From: Desulfomicrobium orale DSM 12838 | GTDB lineage: Bacteria > Desulfobacterota > Desulfovibrionia > Desulfovibrionales > Desulfomicrobiaceae | Assembly (NCBI RefSeq): GCF_001553625.1 | Contig: NZ_CP014230.1 | Span: forward strand, 1,860,001-1,924,000 | DNA length: 64,000 nucleotides | Direction: 5' to 3' | Shown here: positions 40,676 to 47,949 of the stretch, in pieces | Numbering within the stretch: position 1 is the first letter of the stretch | How the letters are laid out: each line of letters begins with the position of its first letter | The notes under the pieces: model-generated | Told to the model about the DNA's origin: nothing | The model's input: the letters and a program-made list of their open reading frames with translations, nothing else | Databases searched by the model: none | Program-made: the position numbers and the translations under genes

Positions 40676-41545
40676 TCAGGGCCGCAACTGGGACCAGATC
40701 ATGCCGCCGAGCATCAGGGTGCAGCCGGCCATGGCCCGAGCGGTCAGCATTTCGTCCAGCAGGAGCCATCCGGCCATGACGGCGAATACCGCTTCCAGAC
40801 TGAGAATGATGGCCGCCGGAGCGGGCCGGGCGTCCCGCTGGGCCACCACCTGGAGGGTGTAGGCTACGCCGACGCTCAGAAGTCCGCCGTAAAGAATGGG
40901 GATCAGACCGGCCCGGATGCCGGACAGGGAAATATCTTCGGAGACGGCCGCTCCAGCGAGGCTGATCAGGGCGCAGACCGCGAACTGGACAGAGGCCAGC
41001 CGCAGGGCGTCCACCGCCGCAATGCCTTTGGTCAGCCTGCCCAGCAGCAGCACATGAATTGCCCAGAAAGCAGCCGATCCGAGTACCAGGGCATCGCCCT
41101 TGCCGATGGAAAAACCCCCGGTGACGCTCAAAAGATACATGCCGGCCATGGCCAGAGCGGCTCCGCCCCAGGTGCCCGGGCCGTAGCGGTGGCGCAGAAA
41201 AATGCCGATGACCGGAACGAAAACCACATAGAGTCCGGTGATGAATCCGGCTTTACCCGCCGTGGTGTAGCACAGTCCGAGCTGCTGAAGCCAGGCTCCG
41301 AGGAAAAGGGCAATGCCGGGAAGCAGGCCGTTGCGGAGGGGATACGCGCGGGCAAGCCCCGTCCGGCGGCCGTCCATCCAGGCGATGCAGGGCAGCAGGG
41401 CCAGTGCGCCCAGAGCGAAGCGTACGGCATTGAAGGTCATGGGGCCCATATGGTCCATGCCTACGCGTTGGGCCACGAAGGCCGCGCCCCAGATCAGGGC
41501 TGTGAGCAGAAGCAGGATATTGGCGCGCAGGACGCGGGTCTCCAT
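40676..41545 (-). CDS. EamA/DMT-family transporter
   Basis: A 289-residue inner-membrane protein with ten predicted helices in two EamA repeats (LLLTALIWGAAFVAQRVG at 11-28; LGSAAFWAIHVLLLGRL near 150). These carriers mostly export metabolites, and some import vitamins. It lies 122 bp downstream of bioD on the same strand as the biotin cluster, so transport of biotin or a precursor is possible but unproven. I set the start at ATG 41545 with GAGGAAATCC upstream; the longer open frame would begin far upstream without support. An 8-bp hairpin (TGCGGCCC/GGGCCGCA) spans its stop codon. Confidence 0.85.
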   Translation of the reverse strand: METRVLRANILLLLTALIWGAAFVAQRVGMDHMGPMTFNAVRFALGALALLPCIAWMDGRRTGLARAYPLRNGLLPGIALFLGAWLQQLGLCYTTAGKAGFITGLYVVFVPVIGIFLRHRYGPGTWGGAALAMAGMYLLSVTGGFSIGKGDALVLGSAAFWAIHVLLLGRLTKGIAAVDALRLASVQFAVCALISLAGAAVSEDISLSGIRAGLIPILYGGLLSVGVAYTLQVVAQRDARPAPAAIILSLEAVFAVMAGWLLLDEMLTARAMAGCTLMLGGMIWSQLRP

Positions 41546-41667
41546 GGATTTCCTCGGAACGGAACACGGTTGCGGAAGTGCGGGGCCGTAACGGCGTGCG
41601 GGGCCGGAGTCAATGCCCCGGCCGGAAGACGCGGCCGCTTCCGTTCGCGCAGCGGAAGTGCCCGGAT

Positions 41668-42339
41668 TCAGAAACGTGTGGCCAGTACCCGGTGGATCAT
41701 GGCCAGCACGGAGGCGGGGGGATGAAGCGGATTGTCGATCCGGCCGATGACGCCGTGCACGGGAAAGCCGGAAATTCCGCTGATGGCCCGGATGTTTTCG
41801 TTTCGTTCGGCTTCGGGCGTGGCATCGTCCGGGTCCAGCAGGAAAACGCCCAGGCACGAGCCCTGCCGGGCACGGATGGCTTCCAGGGTGAGCAGGGTAT
41901 GATTGATGGTGCCAAGCCCCGCCCGGCCCGCCACCAGAATGGAGGCCTTTGTCTCCAGAGCCAGATCGAGCATGGTTTTTTCGGACGTGACGGGCACCAG
42001 CACGCCGCCCGCTCCTTCGACCACGGTCCAGGAATACCAGGCGGCATGGGCCAGCACGAAATTTACGGCGGCCTGAAAGTCCACGGGTTCTCCGGCGAAC
42101 AGGGGCGCTTTGGGCGGAACGCGGCAGGCGTGGATGGCCTGTGCGGGTGTGGTGGGCAGGCCGTCGGGCAGGTGGCGGTGCACGAAGGCCGGGTCGGAAT
42201 CCGTGTCGGGATCGGAACAGCCCGTCTGCACGGGCTTCAGATACACCGCGTCCCGGCCGTGCAGGGCGTGCATGACCAGCAGGCTGAGCATGGTCTTGCC
42301 TGCGTCCGTATCCGTGCCGGTGATGAAAATGATGTTCAT
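41668..42339 (-). CDS. bioD: dethiobiotin synthetase
   Basis: ATP-dependent closure of the ureido ring from diaminopelargonate and CO2. 223 residues. The P-loop is ITGTDTDAGKT at 6-16; the substrate Lys is in YLKPVQTG at 34-41; the second phosphate/metal site is VVEGAGGVLVP near 110. The start ATG 42339 overlaps the bioF stop by 4 nt (ATGA). There is no bioA in the window, so the diaminopelargonate transaminase must be elsewhere. The upstream open frame continues into bioF and is not part of this gene. Confidence 0.94.
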   Translation of the reverse strand: MNIIFITGTDTDAGKTMLSLLVMHALHGRDAVYLKPVQTGCSDPDTDSDPAFVHRHLPDGLPTTPAQAIHACRVPPKAPLFAGEPVDFQAAVNFVLAHAAWYSWTVVEGAGGVLVPVTSEKTMLDLALETKASILVAGRAGLGTINHTLLTLEAIRARQGSCLGVFLLDPDDATPEAERNENIRAISGISGFPVHGVIGRIDNPLHPPASVLAMIHRVLATRF

Positions 42340-43484
42340 GGGGACTCCGTAGCGGCCGCGAGGGCGTCGCGCAGGCGAAGCAGGTCCGCGGGTTGATGAT
42401 CGCTGGTCAGGCAGATGCGCAGCATGGCCCGGCCCAGGGGTACCGTGGGATAGCGGGCCGCGAAGACCAGAATGCCGCGCTGGCGCAGGGTCTCGGCCAG
42501 GGCCTGGCACCCGGCTTCATCCCCTGTTTCCAGCGCCAGAATATGATGCCTGCCGCGCACGGAAAATCCGGCGCTCCGTAACAGATCGCGGGCCATATCG
42601 CCGGTCTTCTGCAGGTGCGCGCGGCGGTCGTCGGCTGCCGATATGCGTTCGAGCAGCGCCAGAACCATGTCGCCGTGCCAGGGCGGCGGGGCCGTGGTGT
42701 AGATGAAGCCCTGGCCGAAATGGATCAGATACTCGCGCACGGTTTCCGGCATGAGTACAAAAGATCCGAAAAATCCGAAAGCCTTGCCCAGGGTGCCCAC
42801 GGCCACGTCGGCCGTGCCGCGGCCCAGACCGCGTCCCCGGTCGCCGAGCACACCGAAGGCGTGGGCCTCGTCCGTGATGCAGAAAAAATCGTGCCTGTCT
42901 TTGAGTTTCTTCAACCGGCCGAAATCGGGGCTGTCGGCGTCCATGCTGAACAGGGATTCCGTGCACACGGCCGTGACCGGGTGCCGGGTCAGGATTTTTT
43001 CCAGATGGTCCGGATCGTTGTGCCGGAAAGTGTGAAAGGCGGCCCGGCTGTGCCGGATTCCGGCCATGAGGCTGGCGTGGATGCGTTTGTCCGCCGCGAT
43101 GGCGTCGCGGGAGGAGAAAAGGGCGGAGACGAGGGTCAGGTTGGCCAGAAAACCGCTGCTGAAGAGCAGGCAGGCTTCGTAGCCGAAATACCTGGCCAAG
43201 GCTTTTTCCGCCTCCAGCAGGGAAACGGAACTGCCCGTGACCAGACGCGACGCTCCGGCTCCCGAGCTTTGGTCCCGGCACAGGGCGGCCAGCCGCCGGG
43301 AAAGGTCCGGATCCCGGCCCAGTCCGAGAAAATCGTTAGAACAGAAATCAAGGCAGGGGCGGCCGTCCGCCACGACGGTTCCACCGCGTCTTGCGGAGAC
43401 GGGCAGGAGGCTTCGGCCCAGCCCTTTCGCGCGGCAGGCGTCCAGTCTGGATCTCAGAGTATGGAGGAATGGCTGCTCAGACAT
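42336..43484 (-). CDS. bioF: 8-amino-7-oxononanoate synthase
   Basis: PLP enzyme condensing a pimeloyl thioester with alanine. 382 residues. CSNDFLGLG near 48-56 and GSGAGASRLVTG-type SSGAGASRLVTG near 73-84 are the family signatures. DEAHAFG (205-211) binds the PLP pyridine nitrogen, and the Schiff-base Lys is K234 in GTLGKAFG. It overlaps bioD by 4 nt and the upstream hotdog gene by 31 nt. In this cluster its acyl donor is probably pimeloyl-ACP made on the dedicated carrier encoded at 45003, rather than pimeloyl-CoA. Related KBL (glycine C-acetyltransferase) is excluded by context. Confidence 0.93.
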   Translation of the reverse strand: MSEQPFLHTLRSRLDACRAKGLGRSLLPVSARRGGTVVADGRPCLDFCSNDFLGLGRDPDLSRRLAALCRDQSSGAGASRLVTGSSVSLLEAEKALARYFGYEACLLFSSGFLANLTLVSALFSSRDAIAADKRIHASLMAGIRHSRAAFHTFRHNDPDHLEKILTRHPVTAVCTESLFSMDADSPDFGRLKKLKDRHDFFCITDEAHAFGVLGDRGRGLGRGTADVAVGTLGKAFGFFGSFVLMPETVREYLIHFGQGFIYTTAPPPWHGDMVLALLERISAADDRRAHLQKTGDMARDLLRSAGFSVRGRHHILALETGDEAGCQALAETLRQRGILVFAARYPTVPLGRAMLRICLTSDHQPADLLRLRDALAAATESP

Positions 43485-43849
43485 TGGAAACGGCGGCGGA
43501 AAAACGTGTCGGCCAAAGCGGGGCGGTATCCCATGATCATCCGGCAGGGCGGGCTGGACTCCACGGCCGCCTCGTAGCCGGCCGCCGCGCCGGTTTCGCC
43601 CGTGAGGCGAGCCCTGATGGTCACGGGTGCCGGATGTTCCTCATAGACGAGGTCGGAGGCGGAGGCCAGAAAGACGTCAACGAGGAAATGGCGGCGAAAG
43701 CGCAGATGCATGCCGCAGGTCTGGGCCAGAGCTTCGAGAAGCAGATACGGGGGCAGGTCCGGCGGCGTCCGGGTGATGATGTTTTCAGGGTCGCAGGACA
43801 GGATGGCGGCCAGAGCCGTGGACGGGTCGAAGCGGTTTGTCAGGTCCAT
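43454..43849 (-). CDS. hotdog-fold dehydratase-like protein B (keeps Glu, lacks His)
   Basis: 131 residues. The central helix reads YLLLEALAQTCGMHLR (Glu39 in EALAQ), the equivalent of the FabZ helix EAMAQ. But the loop just before it, where FabZ has GHFPxxPxxPG, is only TRTPPDLPP, so the catalytic histidine is missing. The following strands (DLVYEEHPAPVTIRARLTGE; YEAAVESSPP) fit a hotdog sheet. Start at ATG 43849 inside the ketosynthase 3' end (10-nt overlap). The partner hotdog protein at 46179-46457 has the opposite pattern. It could pair with it as a heterodimeric 3-hydroxyacyl-ACP dehydratase; a non-catalytic thioester-binding role is the alternative. Confidence 0.75.
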   Translation of the reverse strand: MDLTNRFDPSTALAAILSCDPENIITRTPPDLPPYLLLEALAQTCGMHLRFRRHFLVDVFLASASDLVYEEHPAPVTIRARLTGETGAAAGYEAAVESSPPCRMIMGYRPALADTFFRRRFQCLSSHSSIL

Positions 43850-45006
43850 GGCTGTACTCCCAGACAGGCGTTCTGCCCGCCGAAACCGAAGCTCTGGACC
43901 AGAATGGCTTCCGGCCGCAGATTGGCGCTCTCGCGCAGGAAGGGGACGTCCGTGCGGCAGGGCTCGTCCAGATTGGCGATGCCCGGAAAATATCCGGCCC
44001 CGGCACAGATGAGGCTTGCCGCCAGCTCCGCGCAGCCGCAGGCCGAGGCCAAGTGTCCCAGGCGGGATTTGAAGGCGCATACGGTCAAGGCGTCGGGCGC
44101 GACGCGGGCCATGAGGGCGCTTTCCGCTGCATCGTTCAGAAGGGTGCCGGTGCCGTGGGCCGCGATGAGAAGGCTTTTGCCCCTCATTTTGTCCAGGCAG
44201 CGCCGCACGCAGGATTCGGCCGCGCTCATGAGCGGGTCCGGCGCGGTCAGCCCCTGGCCGTCCAGAGACGAGGCGGCTCCGATTATTTCGGCCAGGATGG
44301 CCGCATCCCGGCTCTGGGCGTGCTCCAGACTTTCCAGAACGAACATGGCCGCACCCTCACCCACGGCGAAGCCCGTACGGCTTTGGTCGAAGGGACGGCA
44401 GGCGCGTTCGGGGCGGTCAAAGCCCGAGGCCAGCACTCCGGCCTGCCTGTAGGCCCGGATGCCCCGGGCCGAGAGCCGGGAGTCCCCGCCGCCCGCCAGG
44501 GTCACGTCGATCCGCCCTGCCCTGATGGCGTGAAATGCCTCTCCCAGAGCCTGGGTGGAAGCGGCGCAGGCGGTCTGGATGGTCAGGTTTTCACCGTGCA
44601 CGCCCAGAATTTCCGCCGTGACCGCGGCCAGGGTGTTGGGCAGGTAGTCCATGAGCCACAGGGCCTTGTCCGGCCGGGGGACGGCTTCCAGATTGGGGCC
44701 GCAGCCCAGAAACAGACCGGCCTCCGTGAGCCGCTCCCGGCTCAGTCCGGATTCCTGTACGGCCAGAATGGCGGCGGCCAGACACAATTCCTGTCCGCGA
44801 TGCAGGTACCGGGCGTTCTTGAAGCGCCCGGTGTACGTTTTCAGGTCGAAGTCCGGCACGGGCAGGACGGCTGTTTCCGGATCATGGGCGGAGCGTTCGA
44901 AGGGCGAAAAATCCTGCCGCAGGCCGTTCAGAATGGCCGAAGGGCTTTTTCCGGGCGGCAGCACGGCACCGCAGGCCGTGATGACCACCCGCCGGGAGGC
45001 GTTCAT
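43840..45006 (-). CDS. dedicated 3-oxoacyl-ACP synthase (KAS II-like)
   Basis: 388 residues, the FabF fold. The complete Cys-His-His triad is present: Cys147 in QTACAAS, His284 in AAHGTGT, His318 in SRLGHLASACG, plus Lys313. GEGAAMFVLE and FGFGGQNACLG are other family marks. Located in a biotin operon between an ACP and a hotdog gene, it probably elongates a C3 or C5 dicarboxylate-type starter to pimeloyl chain length rather than serving general lipid synthesis. It overlaps the ACP gene by 4 nt. It is shorter than FabF (about 412). Starter specificity cannot be read from sequence. Confidence 0.9.
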   Translation of the reverse strand: MNASRRVVITACGAVLPPGKSPSAILNGLRQDFSPFERSAHDPETAVLPVPDFDLKTYTGRFKNARYLHRGQELCLAAAILAVQESGLSRERLTEAGLFLGCGPNLEAVPRPDKALWLMDYLPNTLAAVTAEILGVHGENLTIQTACAASTQALGEAFHAIRAGRIDVTLAGGGDSRLSARGIRAYRQAGVLASGFDRPERACRPFDQSRTGFAVGEGAAMFVLESLEHAQSRDAAILAEIIGAASSLDGQGLTAPDPLMSAAESCVRRCLDKMRGKSLLIAAHGTGTLLNDAAESALMARVAPDALTVCAFKSRLGHLASACGCAELAASLICAGAGYFPGIANLDEPCRTDVPFLRESANLRPEAILVQSFGFGGQNACLGVQPWT

Positions 45007-45383
45007 GTCCGCCCGTTCTCCGTAGCGAAGCGGACATAGGCCAGCAGATCCGCGACCTGCAGGATGGGGCCCTGAGCCATGTCGGCGGGTATCCGGGCCA
45101 GCCGCTCTCCGCCGAGATGCGGGTAGGCGCGGGCCAGGGCGGCCAGGGTTTCGTCAGCCCCGTCCGGTTCGTGCTGATGGATGATGACGGGCGCATCTTT
45201 CAGAAAAAGCGCGTCGTCGTCCACGGCCACGCCCAGCCGGTGCTGTATGGCCACGCCTATCTCCAGCAGGTCGATGGATTCGGCGCCGAGATCGCGGATG
45301 AGGAAAGTTTCAGGCCGGATGGAGTCCGGGTCCACATCTAGAATTTCGCCGATGATGGCGGCAATGGCGGAGAAATGATTCAT
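45003..45383 (-). CDS. dedicated acyl carrier protein with internal extension
   Basis: 126 residues against about 78 for a standard ACP. The phosphopantetheine site is DLGAESIDLLE with Ser36. Helix II is normal, but between it and the final helix (LQVADLLAYVRF near 108-119) there are about 40 extra residues (from APVIIHQHEPD to IPADMAQGP). This makes it a divergent, probably pathway-specific carrier. It overlaps the ketosynthase by 4 nt. In a biotin cluster it most likely holds the growing pimeloyl chain and presents it to BioF. Confidence 0.88.
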   Translation of the reverse strand: MNHFSAIAAIIGEILDVDPDSIRPETFLIRDLGAESIDLLEIGVAIQHRLGVAVDDDALFLKDAPVIIHQHEPDGADETLAALARAYPHLGGERLARIPADMAQGPILQVADLLAYVRFATENGRT

Positions 45384-45471
45384 ATTTTTCCTGCTGCCCG
45401 AAAGGAGATGGCCGGGCCGGTTCAGTGGTTTCCGCGGAGGCGGTGGCGGGCTTTCTCGCGGCCGTGCCGCG

Positions 45472-46188
45472 TCAGTATTTGCGTGCCGTCAGGCCGCCGT
45501 CCATGGTTACGGTGGTGCAGGTCAGACTCAGGGCCTGATCCGAGAGCAGAAAGAAAATGGTCGCCGCAGCCTGTTCCACGGCTACCACAGGGAGATTTCG
45601 TCCGCCGCCCGAGGCCAGAAATTCCGCTCCCCGCCCGGCGTCCATGAGACCCAGACGCAGGCTCAGGCTGGTCACGCCCCGTCCGCTCAGCTCCAGTCCC
45701 AGAGTCCGGTACAGGGCTTCGGCCGCGTTTTTGGAGGCGCTGTAAAGCCCCTGCCCCGGCGCGGGCAGCCCGGCGGCGGTGGAAGAAACATGGATCAGGC
45801 GTCCGAAGCGGCGGGCGAGCATGATCCGGGTCACGCTTTTGAGCAGAGCGAACCGGCCCGCCACATGAGCCTGGAAATATGCTCCGGCGCGGGCCTCGTC
45901 TTCCGCCGCCAGTAGGTTTTCATGCCGGGCCTGGGCCAGATCCACCAGATATCCGGCATCCGGGAGGGGCAATGTTTCCAGATACCTCTTCATGTCCGGC
46001 TCGCCCAGATCCAGGCATATGCGTTCCACATCCGGAAAGCGCCCGGTCAGTGCCGCCTTGCCGCCCTCTGTAGCGTAGGTGGCCACAGGCCGCAGACCTT
46101 CCTCCCGCAACAGTCCGACAAGCTCCAGGCCGAGCCGGCAGCCGCCGCCCAGCACAAGAACCGTGTTCCCGGAAAAACTCAGGCGCAT
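45472..46188 (-). CDS. SDR-family 3-oxoacyl-ACP reductase-like
   Basis: 238 residues. The cofactor loop is VLVLGGGCRLGLEL near 10-23, and the catalytic set is Ser in HVSSTAAG and Tyr/Lys in LYSASKNAAEAL. It ends with LTCTTVTMDGGLTARKY, the usual FabG-type C-terminus (VxGG). In this cluster it should reduce the 3-oxo intermediate during pimeloyl-ACP assembly. I used ATG 46188, which overlaps the upstream hotdog gene by 10 nt; the open frame continues over that gene as a shadow. 88 bp separate it from the ACP gene. Confidence 0.85.
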   Translation of the reverse strand: MRLSFSGNTVLVLGGGCRLGLELVGLLREEGLRPVATYATEGGKAALTGRFPDVERICLDLGEPDMKRYLETLPLPDAGYLVDLAQARHENLLAAEDEARAGAYFQAHVAGRFALLKSVTRIMLARRFGRLIHVSSTAAGLPAPGQGLYSASKNAAEALYRTLGLELSGRGVTSLSLRLGLMDAGRGAEFLASGGGRNLPVVAVEQAAATIFFLLSDQALSLTCTTVTMDGGLTARKY

Positions 46189-46457
46189 GGTTCTATCCTG
46201 CCCCGGGCATAGATGTCCGGGCCTTGGCGAAGCGTGCAGCACCAAGCCGGGCCGTCTTCGGCAATGGTCAGCGTGTACGCGCCCGGAGGAGCGAAGCGGA
46301 CGAAGGAAAAATGCCGGACGTGCAGTTTCCGGGGTGTGCGCGATCCGATGCCGTGCAGGCACAAGGCCATGATCAGCGAGCCCGGCACCACGGGATTGCC
46401 CGGAAAATGTCCCCGGAAGCAGGCGTCGTCCGGAGAGAGGATCAGCTCCAGATCCAT
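46179..46457 (-). CDS. hotdog-fold dehydratase-like protein A (keeps His, lacks Glu)
   Basis: Only 92 residues. It carries the FabZ-type active loop FRGHFPGNPVVPG with His17. The residue that should be the catalytic glutamate on the next helix is replaced: FabZ LILEAMAQ corresponds here to LIMALCLH. The rest (FVRFAPPGAYTLTI) matches the FabZ FKRPVxPGD strand. It overlaps bioB by 16 nt and the SDR by 10 nt. In FabZ/FabA dimers the His and Glu/Asp of one site come from different subunits, so this protein could complement protein B (43454). FabZ proteins are normally about 145-150 residues. Confidence 0.8.
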   Translation of the reverse strand: MDLELILSPDDACFRGHFPGNPVVPGSLIMALCLHGIGSRTPRKLHVRHFSFVRFAPPGAYTLTIAEDGPAWCCTLRQGPDIYARGRIEPCA

Positions 46458-47449
46458 TGTCCCTGCTCCAGCATGCGCATGTCTCTGCCCAGATCCCGCC
46501 CGGCGGTGGTCAGGTAGTTGCCGATCATGACGCCGTTGGCCCCGGCCAGGGGCACCCAGGACAGATAGTCGCCCAGAACGGCTTCCCGGCCGCCGGCGAT
46601 GGTGATGTCGGCCCGGGGCAGCATGAACCGGAGCAGGGCCACGGACTTGAGAGCGTCGTGGGGCGTGAGGAGCGGGCTCTTTTCCAGCGGCGTGCCGGGA
46701 ATGGGATTCAGGAAATTCACGGGCACCACGTCCACATTCAGTTCAGCCAGGGTGGCGGCCAGCTCGATGCGCTGATCGAAGGTCTCGCCCAGTCCCAGAA
46801 TGCCGCCGGAACAGATCCCAAGCCCGTGCTCGCGGGCCGTGTGCAGCGTATCCACGTCCTCTTCGTAGGCATGAGTGGTGCAGATTTCCGTAAAATGAGA
46901 CCGGGCGGTTTCCAGATTATGGTGGTAACGGGACAGCCCGGACCGGGCCAGCCGTCCGGCCTGTTCCGGGCTGAGCAGCCCGAGGGAAGCGCTGACCGTG
47001 AGCCGGGTATGCCGGACCAGATATTCGGCGCAGCGGCAGACTCGGTCGATTTCCGTATCCGTCAGCCGGAGCCCGCTGGTGACGATGGAATAGCACGACG
47101 CCCCGGCCGCGTGCATGGCCAGACCCCGGTCGATCAGCTCCTGCAGAGGCAGCAGAGGATGAGTGGGGGCGCTGGTGGAGTAGCGGGCGCTCTGGGCGCA
47201 GAAACGGCAGTCCTGGGAACAGGTTCCGGATTTGGCGTTGATGATGGAACAGGAAAAGGGCGTGCGTGCGAAATGTCTGGCAATTTCATGGGCCGCAAAC
47301 AGCAGCTCGACGGTATGGGCGCGGTCCAGAGCGGTCAGGGAGCGGCCCTGGGCTTCGCTCAAGGATGCGCCGTTCAGTACGGCGGCGCTCAGGCTGGCGA
47401 TGAGAGGATGACGCATGGACATTTCCGGACTTGGCACACGAAAAGACAT
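46442..47449 (-). CDS. bioB: biotin synthase
   Basis: Radical SAM enzyme inserting sulfur into dethiobiotin. 335 residues. The CX3CX2C motif is GTCSQDCRFC (Cys77, 81, 84), in the BioB-specific context SGTCSQDCRFCAQSA. Further BioB marks are YHHNLETARSHF, CSGGILGLGE, VPVNFLNPIPGTPL and AGGREAVLGDY. The start is ATG 47449, 13 nt after the SRPBCC stop, with no good ribosome-binding site; ATG at 47422 is an alternative. It is the upstream-most biotin gene in the train. No BirA-type operator was recognised upstream. Confidence 0.96.
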   Translation of the reverse strand: MSFRVPSPEMSMRHPLIASLSAAVLNGASLSEAQGRSLTALDRAHTVELLFAAHEIARHFARTPFSCSIINAKSGTCSQDCRFCAQSARYSTSAPTHPLLPLQELIDRGLAMHAAGASCYSIVTSGLRLTDTEIDRVCRCAEYLVRHTRLTVSASLGLLSPEQAGRLARSGLSRYHHNLETARSHFTEICTTHAYEEDVDTLHTAREHGLGICSGGILGLGETFDQRIELAATLAELNVDVVPVNFLNPIPGTPLEKSPLLTPHDALKSVALLRFMLPRADITIAGGREAVLGDYLSWVPLAGANGVMIGNYLTTAGRDLGRDMRMLEQGQWIWS

Positions 47450-47462
47450 GAGGAGCGAGGAA

Positions 47463-47870
47463 TCAGCCGGACCGCTCGGCCGCGCGCTTCAGTCCTTTGA
47501 GAGTGCGGGGTAATCCTGCCTGTATCCGGGAACCGGCGAGGCGGCCGAACAGGGGAGAAAGGAGTCCGGAAAAAGAAACCCGGTGCACGGACTGGTTTTT
47601 TCCGGCCATCGGAAGAAGTTCGTGCTCGAAGCGCATGACGCAGAGCGGAAGACTGCCTTCGATGGTGAAAGAGCGGCCGGGCGCGACTTCGGTGAAAGTG
47701 ATTTTCGCTTCGGGCCCTTCTGGCGGACGGAGAGTGCCGGTCGTGAAGCTCCCGCTGACGGAAGCGGATGTGACGTCGGGATCCCACGAGGACCAGCCGG
47801 GGACATCGGCATAAAGCGAAAAGACCTTTTCCGCCGGGGCCTCCATGAGGATTTTTTCTTCGAACCGCAT
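47463..47870 (-). CDS. SRPBCC-family (polyketide cyclase/START-like) protein
   Basis: 135 residues. IxAPAEKVFSLYADVPGWSSWDP-type N-terminus (EAPAEKVFSLY at 9-19; WSSWDPD near 26) is the hallmark of the Bet v1-like SRPBCC fold, a cavity that binds hydrophobic ligands. Members are lipid-binding proteins, cyclases or uncharacterised. It lies 13 nt upstream of bioB and may be the first gene of the biotin transcript. Whether it has a role in the pathway, for example holding an acyl intermediate, is unknown. Confidence 0.82.
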   Translation of the reverse strand: MRFEEKILMEAPAEKVFSLYADVPGWSSWDPDVTSASVSGSFTTGTLRPPEGPEAKITFTEVAPGRSFTIEGSLPLCVMRFEHELLPMAGKNQSVHRVSFSGLLSPLFGRLAGSRIQAGLPRTLKGLKRAAERSG

Positions 47871-47949
47871 GAGAAGATATGCCTTGCTTCGTCTGGTTGA
47901 GGAAATCTTTTTTGACCTGAAGAGTCGATTACGCTACCGGGCAACGGCC

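Noticed and set aside
47871-47949. BirA operator upstream of the biotin transcript
   Set aside because: No inverted TTGTAAACC-like pair was found here or in the other biotin-cluster gaps; biotin regulation is therefore unassigned.
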